Source: Bacillus sp. A301a_S52 (GTDB taxonomy: Bacteria; Bacillota; Bacilli; Bacillales; Salisediminibacteriaceae). Taken from it: 64,000 nt of DNA. The number at the start of each line of letters is the position of its first letter. Within the stretch, counting starts at the first letter, position 1. The DNA lies in the NCBI GenBank assembly GCA_024701455.1, contig JABXYP010000001.1:2856001-2920000 (forward strand). Direction: 5' to 3'. A model generated the notes under the pieces. It saw only the letters and a program-made list of their open reading frames with translations, was not told where the DNA came from and ran no database searches. Shown here piece by piece: positions 23,314-32,007 of this stretch. A program made the translations under genes and the position numbers.

Positions 23314-24630
23314 ATGAAAGAGAAACGAACACCCCATCCAAACAGGGACAAAACGATCATCGGTGTTGTTGGACTTGGTTATGTCGGATTACCAGTAGCG
23401 GTTGGCTTTGCAGAAAAATACCGTGTTACAGGTTTTGACATTAATCAAAAAAGGATCGACGCATTGAAGTTGAAAAAAGATACGACCGGAGAAGTAACGA
23501 GTAAGCAATTAAATAATAAAAACCTGACGTTCACTACTGATGAAAAGGCGCTTCAACCATGTAACTTTATCATTGTTACAGTACCTACACCGATTAGCGA
23601 AGCAAACGTACCTGATTTATCTCATTTACAAAAAGCATCGGCCATTGTAGGAAACCAATTAACAGAAGGGGATATCGTCGTTTACGAATCAACCGTATAT
23701 CCTGGGGTGACGGAAGACATTTGCCTGCCAATTTTAGAAGCTCATTCAAACATGAAAGCAGGTGTGGATTTTGAAGTAGGTTATTCACCTGAACGAATTA
23801 ATCCAGGTGATAAAGAACATACTTTCTCATCTATCGAAAAGGTAGTTTCTGCCCAAAACGACGAGGCGTTAAAAAAAATAGATGATATGTATCGGAGTAT
23901 TCTAAGCGCACCTATTACGAAAGCAGCATCAATTAAAGTAGCTGAAGCTTCTAAAGTCGTTGAAAACACCCAGCGGGACATTAATATCGCATTAATGAAT
24001 GAGTTGTTTTACATGTTTCATCATATGGGCATCAATACATTTGACGTTCTAAAAGCGGCAAGTTCAAAGTGGAACTTTCTCCCCTTTACACCAGGTCTCG
24101 TAGGGGGACATTGTATTGGTGTGGACCCATATTATCTTATTCACAAAGCTAAAATATCCGGGTATGAATCAGAACTCATGGCCGCTGCCAGAAAAATCAA
24201 TGATTATATGCCCACATATCTTGTTAACTGCATTACAAATACACTGATAGAAAAGAATATATGTCCTAATGACTGCCACATCACTGTTTTCGGTATCACG
24301 TTCAAAGAAAACGTTCCTGATCTTCGCAATTCAAAGGCTGTGGAGATGGTGAATCAATTAAGAACACTTGGGTTACCTGTATCTATTTATGACCCTCTGG
24401 CAGATAAAGAGGAAGCAAAGAATCGATACGGTCTTTCCCTTAAATTAGCAGAAGAAATCCCGCCTGCAAATATGCTTATTTTAGCCGTTCCTCACGAAGA
24501 GTTTTTAACCATGGATACGAAGGACTATCTTCCATTTCTCAAAAATAATCGTGAGGTGTTCGTATTCGATATTAAAAATAGTCTCGAAAATAAAGCATTT
24601 CCTGATCACGTAAATGTCTGGAAACTTTAA
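23314..24630 (+). CDS. UDP-N-acetyl-hexosamine 6-dehydrogenase, WbpA/TviB-like
   Basis: A 438-residue NAD-dependent enzyme oxidising C6 of UDP-GlcNAc (or the ManNAc isomer) to the uronic acid. The N-terminal Rossmann motif is GVVGLGYVGLPVAVGFA. The catalytic cysteine lies in GGHCIGVDPYYLIHKA, the signature of the WbpA/WecC group. FGITFKENVPDLRNSKA marks the C-terminal domain. Three ATG codons stand in a row (23308, 23311, 23314); I use the third because AAAGG lies nine bases before it. It is divergent from the WbpE-WbpB-WbpD-like operon, and together they complete UDP-2,3-diacetamido-2,3-dideoxy-glucuronic acid synthesis. A WbpI-type epimerase is not seen. Confidence 0.87.
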   Translation: MKEKRTPHPNRDKTIIGVVGLGYVGLPVAVGFAEKYRVTGFDINQKRIDALKLKKDTTGEVTSKQLNNKNLTFTTDEKALQPCNFIIVTVPTPISEANVPDLSHLQKASAIVGNQLTEGDIVVYESTVYPGVTEDICLPILEAHSNMKAGVDFEVGYSPERINPGDKEHTFSSIEKVVSAQNDEALKKIDDMYRSILSAPITKAASIKVAEASKVVENTQRDINIALMNELFYMFHHMGINTFDVLKAASSKWNFLPFTPGLVGGHCIGVDPYYLIHKAKISGYESELMAAARKINDYMPTYLVNCITNTLIEKNICPNDCHITVFGITFKENVPDLRNSKAVEMVNQLRTLGLPVSIYDPLADKEEAKNRYGLSLKLAEEIPPANMLILAVPHEEFLTMDTKDYLPFLKNNREVFVFDIKNSLENKAFPDHVNVWKL

Positions 24631-24897
24631 ATAACAAGATTATTAGATGATAATCCCGCTCTACCACCCTAGTAAAAGATCTTACCATAACTATCATAGA
24701 AATTACTTTATACAATCACCATTTTGCAAACTGTGAATAGAGTAAATTAAATATAGAAGCCTACCTGTCCACACTTCCAATAGTCAAAAGCCCGTTTTGG
24801 CAAGAATAATGGTCTTTCAGCATTGTTATAGTAACAAGTCAGTCATTTGCCACATATTGTGTAAATGAATCAAATTTATCGAAAAGGAGTAGATGAC

Positions 24898-25578
24898 ATG
24901 TATAAACCGACACCCATTGAGGAGCTACAACCTGAACTCCTTTGTATAAACGCCGAAAAAGTATATGATTGGGTTATCTTACAAGCAACTGAAAATCAAA
25001 CAATCCCAGCAACAGGTTTCGATCCTCTTGCAATTGACCCGTGTGCGGCTACAGTCACAAATTTAGTTACAACTTGCTTTCTAGTAGACCCCCTTACAGG
25101 TGATCCACTTCCACCTAATGCAGAGATTGAGGTAGAGGAGCTGGGTCAACGAGAAGACCGGACATTTAACATTGACGGTGAGACAATAACGTTACAACGT
25201 GTTTCATTCACTAAGCCATTAAGCGTTGTGGTTCAATTTAGTGGCATTGATGGTACAACACCATTTATCGTGCAAACGTCACCGATCTTATTTGAAATTC
25301 CAGAATCTATTTTCCTTTGTGCGCCGATAGGCACACGACTTGTTGTCAGACTAACTGATGTGGAATGTAGTGCTAGCCCTAACTGTGTGAATAACGTTTT
25401 ACAAAGCATTGATATTAATTTAAATATTTGTCAAAGTGTTCAATCAGTTGCAGATGTAACACTTGAATTAACGGCTGATTTCTGTGAGCCTAGAGACATT
25501 TTAGTTGAACAGTGTCCTACTCCAAGTATTCCGCCGCAGTGTCCTGTCTTGTTCCCAGGTAATCAAATTGACGACTAG
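24898..25578 (+). CDS. Cys-containing protein, probable spore surface or coat protein
   Basis: A 226-residue protein. The start at 24898 has AAAGGAG eight bases before it; the upstream in-frame ATG at 24865 has none. The N-terminus carries the block LLCINAEKVYDWVILQATE. Versions of this KVYDWV block occur in several Bacillaceae proteins of unknown function, as I recall. The rest is beta-rich with about twelve cysteines (DPCAATVTNLVTTCF, CSASPNC, FCEPRD, EQCPTPSIPPQCP), which suits disulphide cross-linking in the coat. There is no signal peptide or membrane segment. It opens a run of four plus-strand genes in the spore region. Function is inferred only from composition and place. Confidence 0.6.
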   Translation: MYKPTPIEELQPELLCINAEKVYDWVILQATENQTIPATGFDPLAIDPCAATVTNLVTTCFLVDPLTGDPLPPNAEIEVEELGQREDRTFNIDGETITLQRVSFTKPLSVVVQFSGIDGTTPFIVQTSPILFEIPESIFLCAPIGTRLVVRLTDVECSASPNCVNNVLQSIDINLNICQSVQSVADVTLELTADFCEPRDILVEQCPTPSIPPQCPVLFPGNQIDD

Positions 25579-25630
25579 TTTAAGCGATGAGTGCTCTTCA
25601 GCCTTTCATTAAGCTCATGACCAAATTAGC

Positions 25631-25670
25631 GAGCCCCTTTATTGTGACGCTCTTATCACAAGGGGGCTTA
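25631..25670 (+). terminator. Terminator after the Cys-containing protein gene
   Basis: GAGCCCCTT and AAGGGGGCT arms with an inner TTGTGA/TCACAA extension form a long stem; the following T tract is moderate. Confidence 0.6.
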
Positions 25671-25817
25671 TCGTTGTTGATTTAAGTTATCTTATGTCAT
25701 TAAAGAACTTTTCTAGGGGGAATTTATGACGACTAACTGAGCACCTATCAGCATAAGAATAGAAAAAGCGTCTTATCATCATGAGGTAAAAGCAAGGATA
25801 GGAGGTATTTTATTCGC

Positions 25818-26348
25818 ATGAATGACCAAATTAATGACTTATTAAAACGAAATCAATCCTACTTTAAAGAAGTTAAAGAATTGATTGCTAAAAAAACATT
25901 TCATATAAATAGTCATGTACTCTGTTACTTTACATATTCCCTCAGCTTAAGCCATGCCACCGATGAGGATAATTTGCTACTCGGTTCATTTACTATCTTA
26001 AACCTCGGTCAAAAGCCGCTTCAGCATCCTGTCATTTGTATCACGTTGTCAGATAGCTCACTCTTTAAGTTGAGTGGAAAATTTACGCATAAGGCATCTA
26101 ACAGTAAGGTGACACCAAGTGTATGGGAACGTATTAGCAAGACGTCGAATCAGGATGAGTATTGGTTCAAATATAAAGCTGCACCATATATCTCGGCAAA
26201 CGACAGGTTATCATTTTCAAATTTCCAAGTGGAGTGGACCCCACAAAAAAATTACAACGGTACCATTAAAGGTTTTGTTTATAGTGAAGAAATAAAAGAT
26301 GGCCAAGAAGCTGTGAACCAAATTAATATTAGCGGAATGACACCGTGA
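25818..26348 (+). CDS. Uncharacterised 176-residue protein of the spore cluster
   Basis: A soluble, probably beta-rich protein. The first 25 residues are helical (NDQINDLLKRNQSYFKEV). A middle part follows that alternates hydrophobic strands (LCYFTYSLSLSH, LLLGSFTILNLGQKPL) and later VEWTPQKNYNGTIKGFVYSEE. GGAGG lies twelve bases before the ATG. The next gene begins sixteen bases after its stop, so they are co-transcribed. I do not recognise a family. The strand pattern is like coat proteins with an immunoglobulin-like fold, but that is a guess. Confidence 0.6.
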   Translation: MNDQINDLLKRNQSYFKEVKELIAKKTFHINSHVLCYFTYSLSLSHATDEDNLLLGSFTILNLGQKPLQHPVICITLSDSSLFKLSGKFTHKASNSKVTPSVWERISKTSNQDEYWFKYKAAPYISANDRLSFSNFQVEWTPQKNYNGTIKGFVYSEEIKDGQEAVNQINISGMTP

Positions 26349-26364
26349 AAAGGGGGATATCCAC

Positions 26365-26667
26365 ATGTCACATCAACACACAGATCAAGCCCTTGTAACT
26401 AAACAAGTGATCTATCGCCACCTTCGTGAACATTTAGACATGTTAAAGACTCACTCTAAAGACACACAATCAAGTCAGTTAACTCTCGACAGTTACACAC
26501 TTAACTTATTAATGATCTGCCTCTTAGACTTTATTGATCACCAAGGACCAGGCGTCACCGAAGCGAGCGACCTACCTGTTAGTAACACGATACCTGACCT
26601 CGAAAATATTCTCAGACAAGAACAATCACAATTGGAAGAGATTATTCAGTTGTTAAAGGAAAAATAA
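26365..26667 (+). CDS. Uncharacterised 100-residue helical protein of the spore cluster
   Basis: Begins MSHQHTDQALVTKQVIYRHL after an AAAAGGGGG site. The protein is mostly helical, has a hydrophobic centre (LTLDSYTLNLLMICLLDFID) too polar to be a clear membrane helix, and ends in a short coiled-coil-like segment (ILRQEQSQLEEIIQLLKEK). It follows the 176-residue gene closely and precedes a coiled-coil gene by 72 bp. No family is recognised. Confidence 0.6.
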   Translation: MSHQHTDQALVTKQVIYRHLREHLDMLKTHSKDTQSSQLTLDSYTLNLLMICLLDFIDHQGPGVTEASDLPVSNTIPDLENILRQEQSQLEEIIQLLKEK

Positions 26668-26739
26668 GTATCCCCGCTACCATTTGGTGAAGTAAAAGGC
26701 TGGATTTATTATAAATTTAGTAAAAAGGGGAGTTAGTTG

Positions 26740-27336
26740 ATGACACCTAAACCACCGAAAGATCCTGTTTTATTACAACAGCAAGTTATTTACTTCAAAT
26801 CAGAACTGGCTAAGTTTAAAAATAAAGTTAAGCATTACCAAAATGATTATCACTACTCACTCATAGAAGAATTAAAAGAAAAAAATAGAAGATTAATAGA
26901 AGAAACACAAGCTAAAGAGAATCAGATTGGTTGGCTAAAAACAGAAGAAGAGCGACTTGCCAATGAGAATAGTCAATTAAGGCAAGAGCTGGCAGAGATA
27001 AATCAGCAATTTCACACATCTGATGTTCATAATGAGATCGATGAATTAAAAAAAGAAAACGAGCACCTTAAACTTTCTAATGAACAATTAAAGAAAAAAC
27101 TTACTATGTTGGAGGAGTTAAAAAACACAGAGTCTAGCACTTCTTCTTCACCTCACTTACAGCAAATTGAGAACCAAATGGATGATGTGTTAGAAAAGTC
27201 GTTTGCTTATGAGGAAAATTTAAATGCAAAAATGGTACTGATTCAATTTCTTGAAGGAAAACTTAACGCCTTATCAGAAGAAATTGACACACTTACATCT
27301 TCTACACAAGAATTGTCTTTTGATGATGAACATTAA
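26740..27336 (+). CDS. Long coiled-coil protein, probable spore coat component
   Basis: A 198-residue protein starting MTPKPPKDPVLLQQQVIYFK. The ATG at 26740 is preferred to the TTG one codon before because GGGGAG is seven bases upstream. Residues 10-120 and 140-185 are strong coiled coil (for example EELKEKNRRLIEETQ and NEQLKKKLTMLEELK), separated by a Ser-rich linker (SSTSSSPH). The pattern near the start (QQQVIYFKSELAKFKNKVKHYQ) resembles that of the coiled-coil gene at 28048-28590 (QQLLHYKAEASKHLKRLEQM), suggesting paralogues. No catalytic motif is present. Confidence 0.65.
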   Translation: MTPKPPKDPVLLQQQVIYFKSELAKFKNKVKHYQNDYHYSLIEELKEKNRRLIEETQAKENQIGWLKTEEERLANENSQLRQELAEINQQFHTSDVHNEIDELKKENEHLKLSNEQLKKKLTMLEELKNTESSTSSSPHLQQIENQMDDVLEKSFAYEENLNAKMVLIQFLEGKLNALSEEIDTLTSSTQELSFDDEH

Positions 27337-27444
27337 TTCTAACCTGCCTACTAACTGAATACAGCTTCAATGATCTTCCAGTCTTTCTACAACTAATAAG
27401 TCCTTGCTTCTCTAGTCCCCCCCCTGAATTTATTATGCTTAAAA

Positions 27445-27490
27445 AGAATTTGCCCGTAAAAGTCACTAGTAACTTTTACGGGCAAATTCT
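27445..27490. terminator. Strong bidirectional terminator
   Basis: AGAATTTGCCCGTAAAAGT and its exact complement form a stem of about nineteen pairs around a seven-base loop. It lies between the plus-strand coiled-coil gene and the minus-strand small genes. Confidence 0.85.
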
Positions 27491-27552
27491 TCTTTACAAT
27501 CTATCAGCTTCTATCTAACATACATAACCTCTTCTTGTATTTTTAACTTCTA

Positions 27553-27801
27553 TTAAACTGTTTGATCAAATAAGGTGCCTTTACCTGTGAGAGAACGTTC
27601 TTCTCTTATAGCTTTTTGTTTTAACCGTTCTTCTTTCGTATAATTTAACATAAAATTCCTTTCTTCAGAGCGGCGGGCAAGAACATCGAAAAATTCAGTA
27701 TTTTCTAATGGAGTAGGCCCTGTAATCATTGGCTTAGGTTCCGTGTGTCTGCTAGCATAAACGATCATTTGTTCATCTTTTACAGGTGGAATGTATCCCA
27801 T
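27553..27801 (-). CDS. Small uncharacterised protein of the spore cluster, 82 residues
   Basis: Begins MGYIPPVKDEQMIVYASR after GAGGTG, 39 bp after the 53-residue gene, so it closes that operon. It is polar, without membrane or signal segments. The charged second half (RRSEERNFMLNYTKEERLKQK) looks helical. No family is recognised; its place among coat-like genes next to fabI suggests a sporulation role. Confidence 0.6.
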   Translation of the reverse strand: MGYIPPVKDEQMIVYASRHTEPKPMITGPTPLENTEFFDVLARRSEERNFMLNYTKEERLKQKAIREERSLTGKGTLFDQTV

Positions 27802-27840
27802 ATGATCACCTCTCTCTATTAATAGATACCCTGTTATAGC

Positions 27841-28002
27841 TTATCTGAAACCTATTTTGCTCCGTTTATTATGGGTGTATTTTTTATTGCCACAATTACA
27901 GCCACTTTTATTAAATGATGCTTTCGTCACTCGGTTACCAAGAGAGATGATGGGAGAAGGAACAGGTTTTACACGATTCACTTTTGTCGGGTACATCTGC
28001 AT
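27841..28002 (-). CDS. Small basic Cys-containing protein, 53 residues, probable spore coat peptide
   Basis: Starts MQMYPTKVNRVKPVPSP with the perfect site AGGAGG eight bases before the ATG. It ends in a Gly/Asn/Lys-rich tail with a CNC pair (KSGCNCGNKKYTHNKRSK). It has a strongly positive charge and no acidic residues. It sits 45 bp after the coiled-coil gene and 39 bp before the 82-residue gene, all on the minus strand. Short basic peptides with Cys and Tyr are typical of cross-linked coat layers. No named family is recognised. Confidence 0.65.
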   Translation of the reverse strand: MQMYPTKVNRVKPVPSPIISLGNRVTKASFNKSGCNCGNKKYTHNKRSKIGFR

Positions 28003-28047
28003 GTCACTTCCTCCTAAATTTAAACTTCTGCTATGCAGAATGCTTAC

Positions 28048-28590
28048 TCACTTTTTGACTTCTGAATGGAGGGATTTAAAAATTTTCTGGTGAGCCGCTT
28101 TTTTGCGGATATCATTTTCTGTTGCAAGATCATCACCGCTTTTGATTAGGTGGCTTGTGGCGTCTATTTTTCCCTTCTCTTTATGATTCGAAATTGATTC
28201 TCTGTTCATGTCCGTTGCTAAGTTTGCCACGATCTCTTCACGATGATCATATATATATTTTTTACTATCTTCGTCAGCATCTTTAAGTTTTCCTGCTTCT
28301 AACTTCCACATTGTTTCTGTTAACTCCTGAATGCGACGCTTTTTAGATGAAAGTTCTTGCTTCAGTGTATGTTTATCTTCTTTAAGCAAACGGCACATTT
28401 TTTCTAATTTTTTGTTTTGTTTTCTCAATAATTCCTTCTGTTCCATAAGTTCGTTAATTTTTTTCACATTATAAGTTGCTTCCATCTGTTCAAGCCGTTT
28501 TAAATGCTTTGACGCCTCAGCTTTATAGTGAAGCAACTGTTGGTATAATTGAATATTTTCTCTATTGTTTACTTCTTTCAATTGTTTCAT
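28048..28590 (-). CDS. Coiled-coil protein, probable spore coat component
   Basis: A 180-residue protein starting MKQLKEVNNRENIQ. The ATG at 28590 is chosen because AGGAGG is seven bases upstream. Residues 10-100 are coiled coil with very high Lys and Glu (for example MEQKELLRKQNKKLEKMC and KHTLKQELSSKKRRIQEL). The last 80 residues are charged and less regular (KKYIYDHREEIVANLATDM). It is the first gene of a three-gene unit with the 53- and 82-residue genes. In B. subtilis the space beside fabI holds cotO and other crust genes; this gene takes a similar place but I see no clear CotO similarity. Confidence 0.6.
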   Translation of the reverse strand: MKQLKEVNNRENIQLYQQLLHYKAEASKHLKRLEQMEATYNVKKINELMEQKELLRKQNKKLEKMCRLLKEDKHTLKQELSSKKRRIQELTETMWKLEAGKLKDADEDSKKYIYDHREEIVANLATDMNRESISNHKEKGKIDATSHLIKSGDDLATENDIRKKAAHQKIFKSLHSEVKK

Positions 28591-28756
28591 CATCACACCT
28601 CCTCGTGATAGCCATTCTCCTTTATACATATGTGAATGACTTAAAAAATTGCCTATTTTGTTCCACGTTAGGCGGCACCTATATTTTTAAAATAGAAGTA
28701 AGTATAGGAATTATTTTTCGACATGTCGTCATGTTAGAAAAAGTCAGGACTCTCCT

Positions 28757-29113
28757 TTAGTTAGCAAAAAACGTCATCACTACTTCTTCTATGAGAGCTG
28801 CTATAGCTGCAAAAGCAAATACGTAACTGACAATCATAAAAATGCCTGGCATTAAAAGAAGGCCTATCATTAACCCTGCAGCCACCCAAACAGAAAAGCA
28901 CCAATGACAGCTTAATAGCATTCCAACAAATTTTTTTACCCCTGTTCCTTTACTGACATACGTCCAAACTGTTTGCCCACTTTCGTCAGTTACAGCTTTC
29001 TCGGCTATAAATAACCGTCTAACTGGTTCCATAATCGTATCGTAGACAAATAAGTGAGTCAGCCTAAAAACAGCTAAACCGATCACAATGAAATCCAGTA
29101 TTGAAAAGGTCAT
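28757..29113 (-). CDS. yjcA: DUF1360 membrane protein, YjcA-like sporulation protein
   Basis: A 118-residue protein. Three or four hydrophobic stretches are visible (LDFIVIGLAVFRLTHLF; MLLSCHWCFSVWVAAGLMIG; IFMIVSYVFAFAAIAALI). The motif FRLTHLFVYDTI and the SCHWCFSVW cysteine pair are hallmarks of the DUF1360 family, named YjcA in B. subtilis, where it is linked to sporulation. Three ATG codons stand in a row; the third (29113) has GGAGG six bases upstream. It lies between the YjcZ peptide and the coiled-coil gene. Its molecular role is not known. Confidence 0.8.
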   Translation of the reverse strand: MTFSILDFIVIGLAVFRLTHLFVYDTIMEPVRRLFIAEKAVTDESGQTVWTYVSKGTGVKKFVGMLLSCHWCFSVWVAAGLMIGLLLMPGIFMIVSYVFAFAAIAALIEEVVMTFFAN

Positions 29114-29155
29114 CATCATCCTCCGCTCTTATGATCCATTTATATATGTATATGA

Positions 29156-29187
29156 AAAAAGAAGTAAAGGTTTCCCCTTACTTCTTA
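29156..29187 (-). terminator. Terminator of the YjcZ-type gene
   Basis: AAGAAGTAAGG and CCTTTACTTCTT pair, followed by a T run on the minus strand, eight bases after the stop codon at 29195. Confidence 0.8.
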
Positions 29188-29194
29188 CAACGGT

Positions 29195-29278
29195 TTAATA
29201 AACGTAAGCAGTGCCTACAAGCACAAGTAAAATAAAAAGAACGACAATAAGGGCAAAGCTGCCGTAATAATAACTCAC
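29195..29278 (-). CDS. yjcZ: YjcZ-family tiny membrane sporulation protein
   Basis: A 27-residue protein read from a GTG start with AGGAGG eight bases upstream. It begins MSYYYGSFALIVVLF and ends VGTAYVY, the exact architecture of the Bacillus tiny transmembrane family (TIGR01732): MS-Y/G-rich head, about twenty hydrophobic residues, and AYVY or similar tail. These peptides are made during sporulation and found in spore fractions. A partial sigma-K-like promoter, AC-N16-CATATGAAT, precedes it. It is too short for many gene finders. Confidence 0.88.
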   Translation of the reverse strand: MSYYYGSFALIVVLFILLVLVGTAYVY

Positions 29279-29350
29279 ATGTGCCACCTCCTATCTATTT
29301 ACTTATTCATATGCTTGACTGGTAATGATGTATAGGCTGATAGCCGTAAA

Positions 29351-29389
29351 AAAAGAGTGAAAATCAGGAACACTGATTCTCACTCTTTT
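29351..29389 (-). terminator. Terminator of fabI
   Basis: AAAAGAGTGAGAATCAG and CTGATTTTCACTCTTTT form a long stem with a T run on the minus strand. Confidence 0.85.
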
Positions 29390-29414
29390 ATCTATTGCGT
29401 TAAAAAATCTTTAT

Positions 29415-30194
29415 TTACATTAATCCTGTAACGTGATAACCCCCGTCTACATGGAGAAGTTCCCCGGTAATTCCTTTTGATAAGTCACTCATCAGGAATA
29501 AAGCCGTATCACCGACTTCTTCTTGCGTAACAGTTCGTTTTAATGGGGCGTGATCTTCCATCTCCTTAAGAACATCATTGAATCCTCCGACCCCTTTAGC
29601 TGAAAGTGTTCTAATAGGACCAGCTGAAATAGCATTGACTCGAATTTGTTCTTTACCTAGATCGTTAGCTAAATATTTTACACTTGCATCAAGACTTGCT
29701 TTAGCTACTCCCATCACATTGTAATTTTTCACCACTCGTTCACCGCCGAGATAACTGAGTGTAACAATGCTCCCACCTTCAGTCATTAAAGGACGAGCTG
29801 CTTTAGTGACAGCCGTAAGGGAATAGGCGCTAATGTTCTGTGATAATAAAAACCCTTCACGCGTCGTATTTAAATATTCTCCTTCTAACTCCTCACGGTT
29901 TGCAAACGCAATACAGTGAGCTAAGCCATCTATTTTTCCTGCTTCTTTTTTTATTTGCTCAAAAGTCGCAGCAATTTCCTCATCATTTGTCACATCACAA
30001 GATAATACTAAGTGCTTGCCATCTTCTAATGAGCCTGCAAGATCCTTCACGTTTTTTTCAAGTCTTTCACCTGCATATGTAAAAATTAAAGTTGCCCCTG
30101 CTTTCGCAAGCGATTGAGCAATTCCCCATGCAATACTTCGTTTATTGGCAACTCCCATAATAACAAAAGTTTTTTGGCTTAAATCAATTTTCAT
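29415..30194 (-). CDS. fabI: Enoyl-[acyl-carrier-protein] reductase FabI
   Basis: A 259-residue short-chain dehydrogenase-type enzyme doing the last reduction of fatty-acid elongation with NADH or NADPH. It begins MKIDLSQKTFVIMGVANKRS, the classic FabI N-terminus with the G-x5-SIAWG cofactor loop (RSIAWGIAQSL). The catalytic Tyr-x6-Lys lies in NYNVMGVAKASL and the substrate-loop SAGPIRTLSAKG is present. The length matches B. subtilis FabI (258). AAGGAGG precedes the ATG. It is a single-gene unit beside spore genes, as in B. subtilis. It is the target of triclosan-type inhibitors. Confidence 0.96.
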   Translation of the reverse strand: MKIDLSQKTFVIMGVANKRSIAWGIAQSLAKAGATLIFTYAGERLEKNVKDLAGSLEDGKHLVLSCDVTNDEEIAATFEQIKKEAGKIDGLAHCIAFANREELEGEYLNTTREGFLLSQNISAYSLTAVTKAARPLMTEGGSIVTLSYLGGERVVKNYNVMGVAKASLDASVKYLANDLGKEQIRVNAISAGPIRTLSAKGVGGFNDVLKEMEDHAPLKRTVTQEEVGDTALFLMSDLSKGITGELLHVDGGYHVTGLM

Positions 30195-30352
30195 GTTGGT
30201 GCCTCCTTAAGATCTATACGTGATATTAATACTTGGTCACAATTTTACCCTACCAATCCAGCTGCGTCAATATTGTGCCAGATAAAGATTATTTTAAAAA
30301 GTCTCTGTTATACTAAAAAAGATGTCTTTAATTATAATGATGGGAGGTAACG

Positions 30353-31090
30353 ATGAACACATACGATATCATTGGTGACATACACGGGTGTGAAAAAGAA
30401 ATGGATACGTTATTAACAACTCTCGGCTATCGTCAGGAGCATCATGCATCACGACTTTTTCATCCAGAAAAGCGCTTGCCTGTTTTTCTTGGTGATCTAA
30501 CCGATCGTGGGCCTTCTTCTGTAAATGTGCTGCGAAAAGTTATAAGTTGGGTGATGGTAGGTGATGCTCTTTACTGTCCAGGTAACCATTGTAACAAACT
30601 GTATCGGTATTTCCTTGGTAATAAGGTTCAAATTACGCACGGCCTTGAAACAACAGTTGCTGAATTGAAAGAGCTCCCTATAGAAGAATTCAATAAGTTA
30701 CAACAAACATTTATCACTCTCTATGAACAAGCCCCTCTTTATCACGTATTGAACGATAATAAACTTGTCGTAGCACATGCTGGTATAAGAGAGGACATGA
30801 TCGGTAAAATGAGCAATAGCGTTAAAACTTTTGTCTTATACGGTGACATAACAGGAGAAACGCATGCTGATGGGCGCCCTGTCCGTCGAGACTGGGCTCG
30901 ACATTATAACGGGGATGCCTTTATTGTTTATGGCCATACCCCCGTCAAAGAACCTAGACGACTCAGAAATACTCTTAATATTGATACAGGCTGTGTATTC
31001 GGTGGTAAATTAACAGCCTTACAATGGCCTGAGATGACCACACTGTCAGTGCCTTCAACACAGCCATACGTAGCTGAAAAATTCCACTGA
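30353..31090 (+). CDS. prpE: Bis(5'-nucleosyl)-tetraphosphatase, PrpE
   Basis: A 245-residue metallophosphatase of the PPP family. The metal-binding motifs are in order: GDIHG near residue 8, GDLTDRG near residue 50, GNH near residue 80 ([11 protein letters not shown]), and later AHAGIREDM and VYGHTP with the histidines that complete the site. The ending [20 protein letters not shown] is typical. B. subtilis PrpE hydrolyses dinucleoside tetraphosphates and is linked to spore germination. GGGAGG lies before the ATG. It converges with the pseudouridine synthase gene fourteen bases downstream, as in B. subtilis. Confidence 0.93.
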   Translation: MNTYDIIGDIHGCEKEMDTLLTTLGYRQEHHASRLFHPEKRLPVFLGDLTDRGPSSVNVLRKVISWVMVGDALYCPGNHCNKLYRYFLGNKVQITHGLETTVAELKELPIEEFNKLQQTFITLYEQAPLYHVLNDNKLVVAHAGIREDMIGKMSNSVKTFVLYGDITGETHADGRPVRRDWARHYNGDAFIVYGHTPVKEPRRLRNTLNIDTGCVFGGKLTALQWPEMTTLSVPSTQPYVAEKFH

Positions 31091-31104
31091 TTCACTCAAC
31101 TGCT

Positions 31105-32007
31105 TTACTTAAAAAGCGTAGCATACGTCGGGGGTAATGGCGCAGAATAACAGTGATGTTCTCCTGTGAAAGGATGATAGAACACCGCTTTATTAGAATG
31201 AAGCAGTGTTCTTTGCTTCTCAGAAGATCGGCTACCATATAGTGTATCACCCACTAATGGGTAGCCAAGCCATGACATATGAACACGAATTTGATGTGTT
31301 CTTCCCGTTTCTAACCTGAGCTTTACCATAGAATAATTGTCATGTGATGCTATCGCCTCAAAATGCGTTACGGCATGTTGCCCTTTTTCTGATACAACGC
31401 GTTCAATAATGCTCGTAGGCTTTCGCGCGATGGGAGCATGAACGGAGCCGAACTGCCAAGGGATTATATCATGCACTGCCGCTATGTATTCTCTCTCTAG
31501 TCTTCCTGTTCGCTGCTGCATAGCAAGCACCTCATGCGCGTAACGATGTTTTGCTATGATAACAATGCCTGTTGTATCCCTGTCAAGCCTGTTAACTGCA
31601 TGAAAAGTTGCTCCCCATCCATTATTTTCATAATGCTGAAGGACAGCACCAGCAAGTGATGGCTCATTAACATCATACGTTGGGATTGTCACCAGACCTG
31701 ATGGCTTATTTATCACTAACAGATGACCATCTTCATAAATAACTTCCAACGGGAGATCCGTTTTCTTTATTTTTTCACTGATACGTTCTGGCGGAAGCAT
31801 AACCTCTATATGATCACCTTCATAGATCGTTTCTTTTACCGTTGCTTCCTTTCCATTAACGAAGAGAGCTCCGCCTTGAAACTTAATCTCTGCTAAAAAT
31901 TTTCGTGATAGATATTTTTCTTCCCTTAAAAAAGACTTTAAAGTCACCCCATGACATTGTCTCGCCACATGCCATGAAAGGACTATAGGCGACCTCTCAC
32001 TCATCAT
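31105..32007 (-). CDS. yjbO: RluA/RluD-family pseudouridine synthase (YjbO-like)
   Basis: A 300-residue enzyme converting uridine to pseudouridine in RNA, probably 23S rRNA. An N-terminal S4-like segment ([37 protein letters not shown]) precedes the catalytic domain. The essential aspartate lies in [16 protein letters not shown], and the substrate motif in [27 protein letters not shown]. The ATG at 32007 overlaps the NAD kinase stop codon (ATGA), so translational coupling is likely. A TTG eleven codons upstream is possible but has no good site. It follows nadF as in B. subtilis. Confidence 0.88.
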   Translation of the reverse strand: MMSERSPIVLSWHVARQCHGVTLKSFLREEKYLSRKFLAEIKFQGGALFVNGKEATVKETIYEGDHIEVMLPPERISEKIKKTDLPLEVIYEDGHLLVINKPSGLVTIPTYDVNEPSLAGAVLQHYENNGWGATFHAVNRLDRDTTGIVIIAKHRYAHEVLAMQQRTGRLEREYIAAVHDIIPWQFGSVHAPIARKPTSIIERVVSEKGQHAVTHFEAIASHDNYSMVKLRLETGRTHQIRVHMSWLGYPLVGDTLYGSRSSEKQRTLLHSNKAVFYHPFTGEHHCYSAPLPPTYATLFK

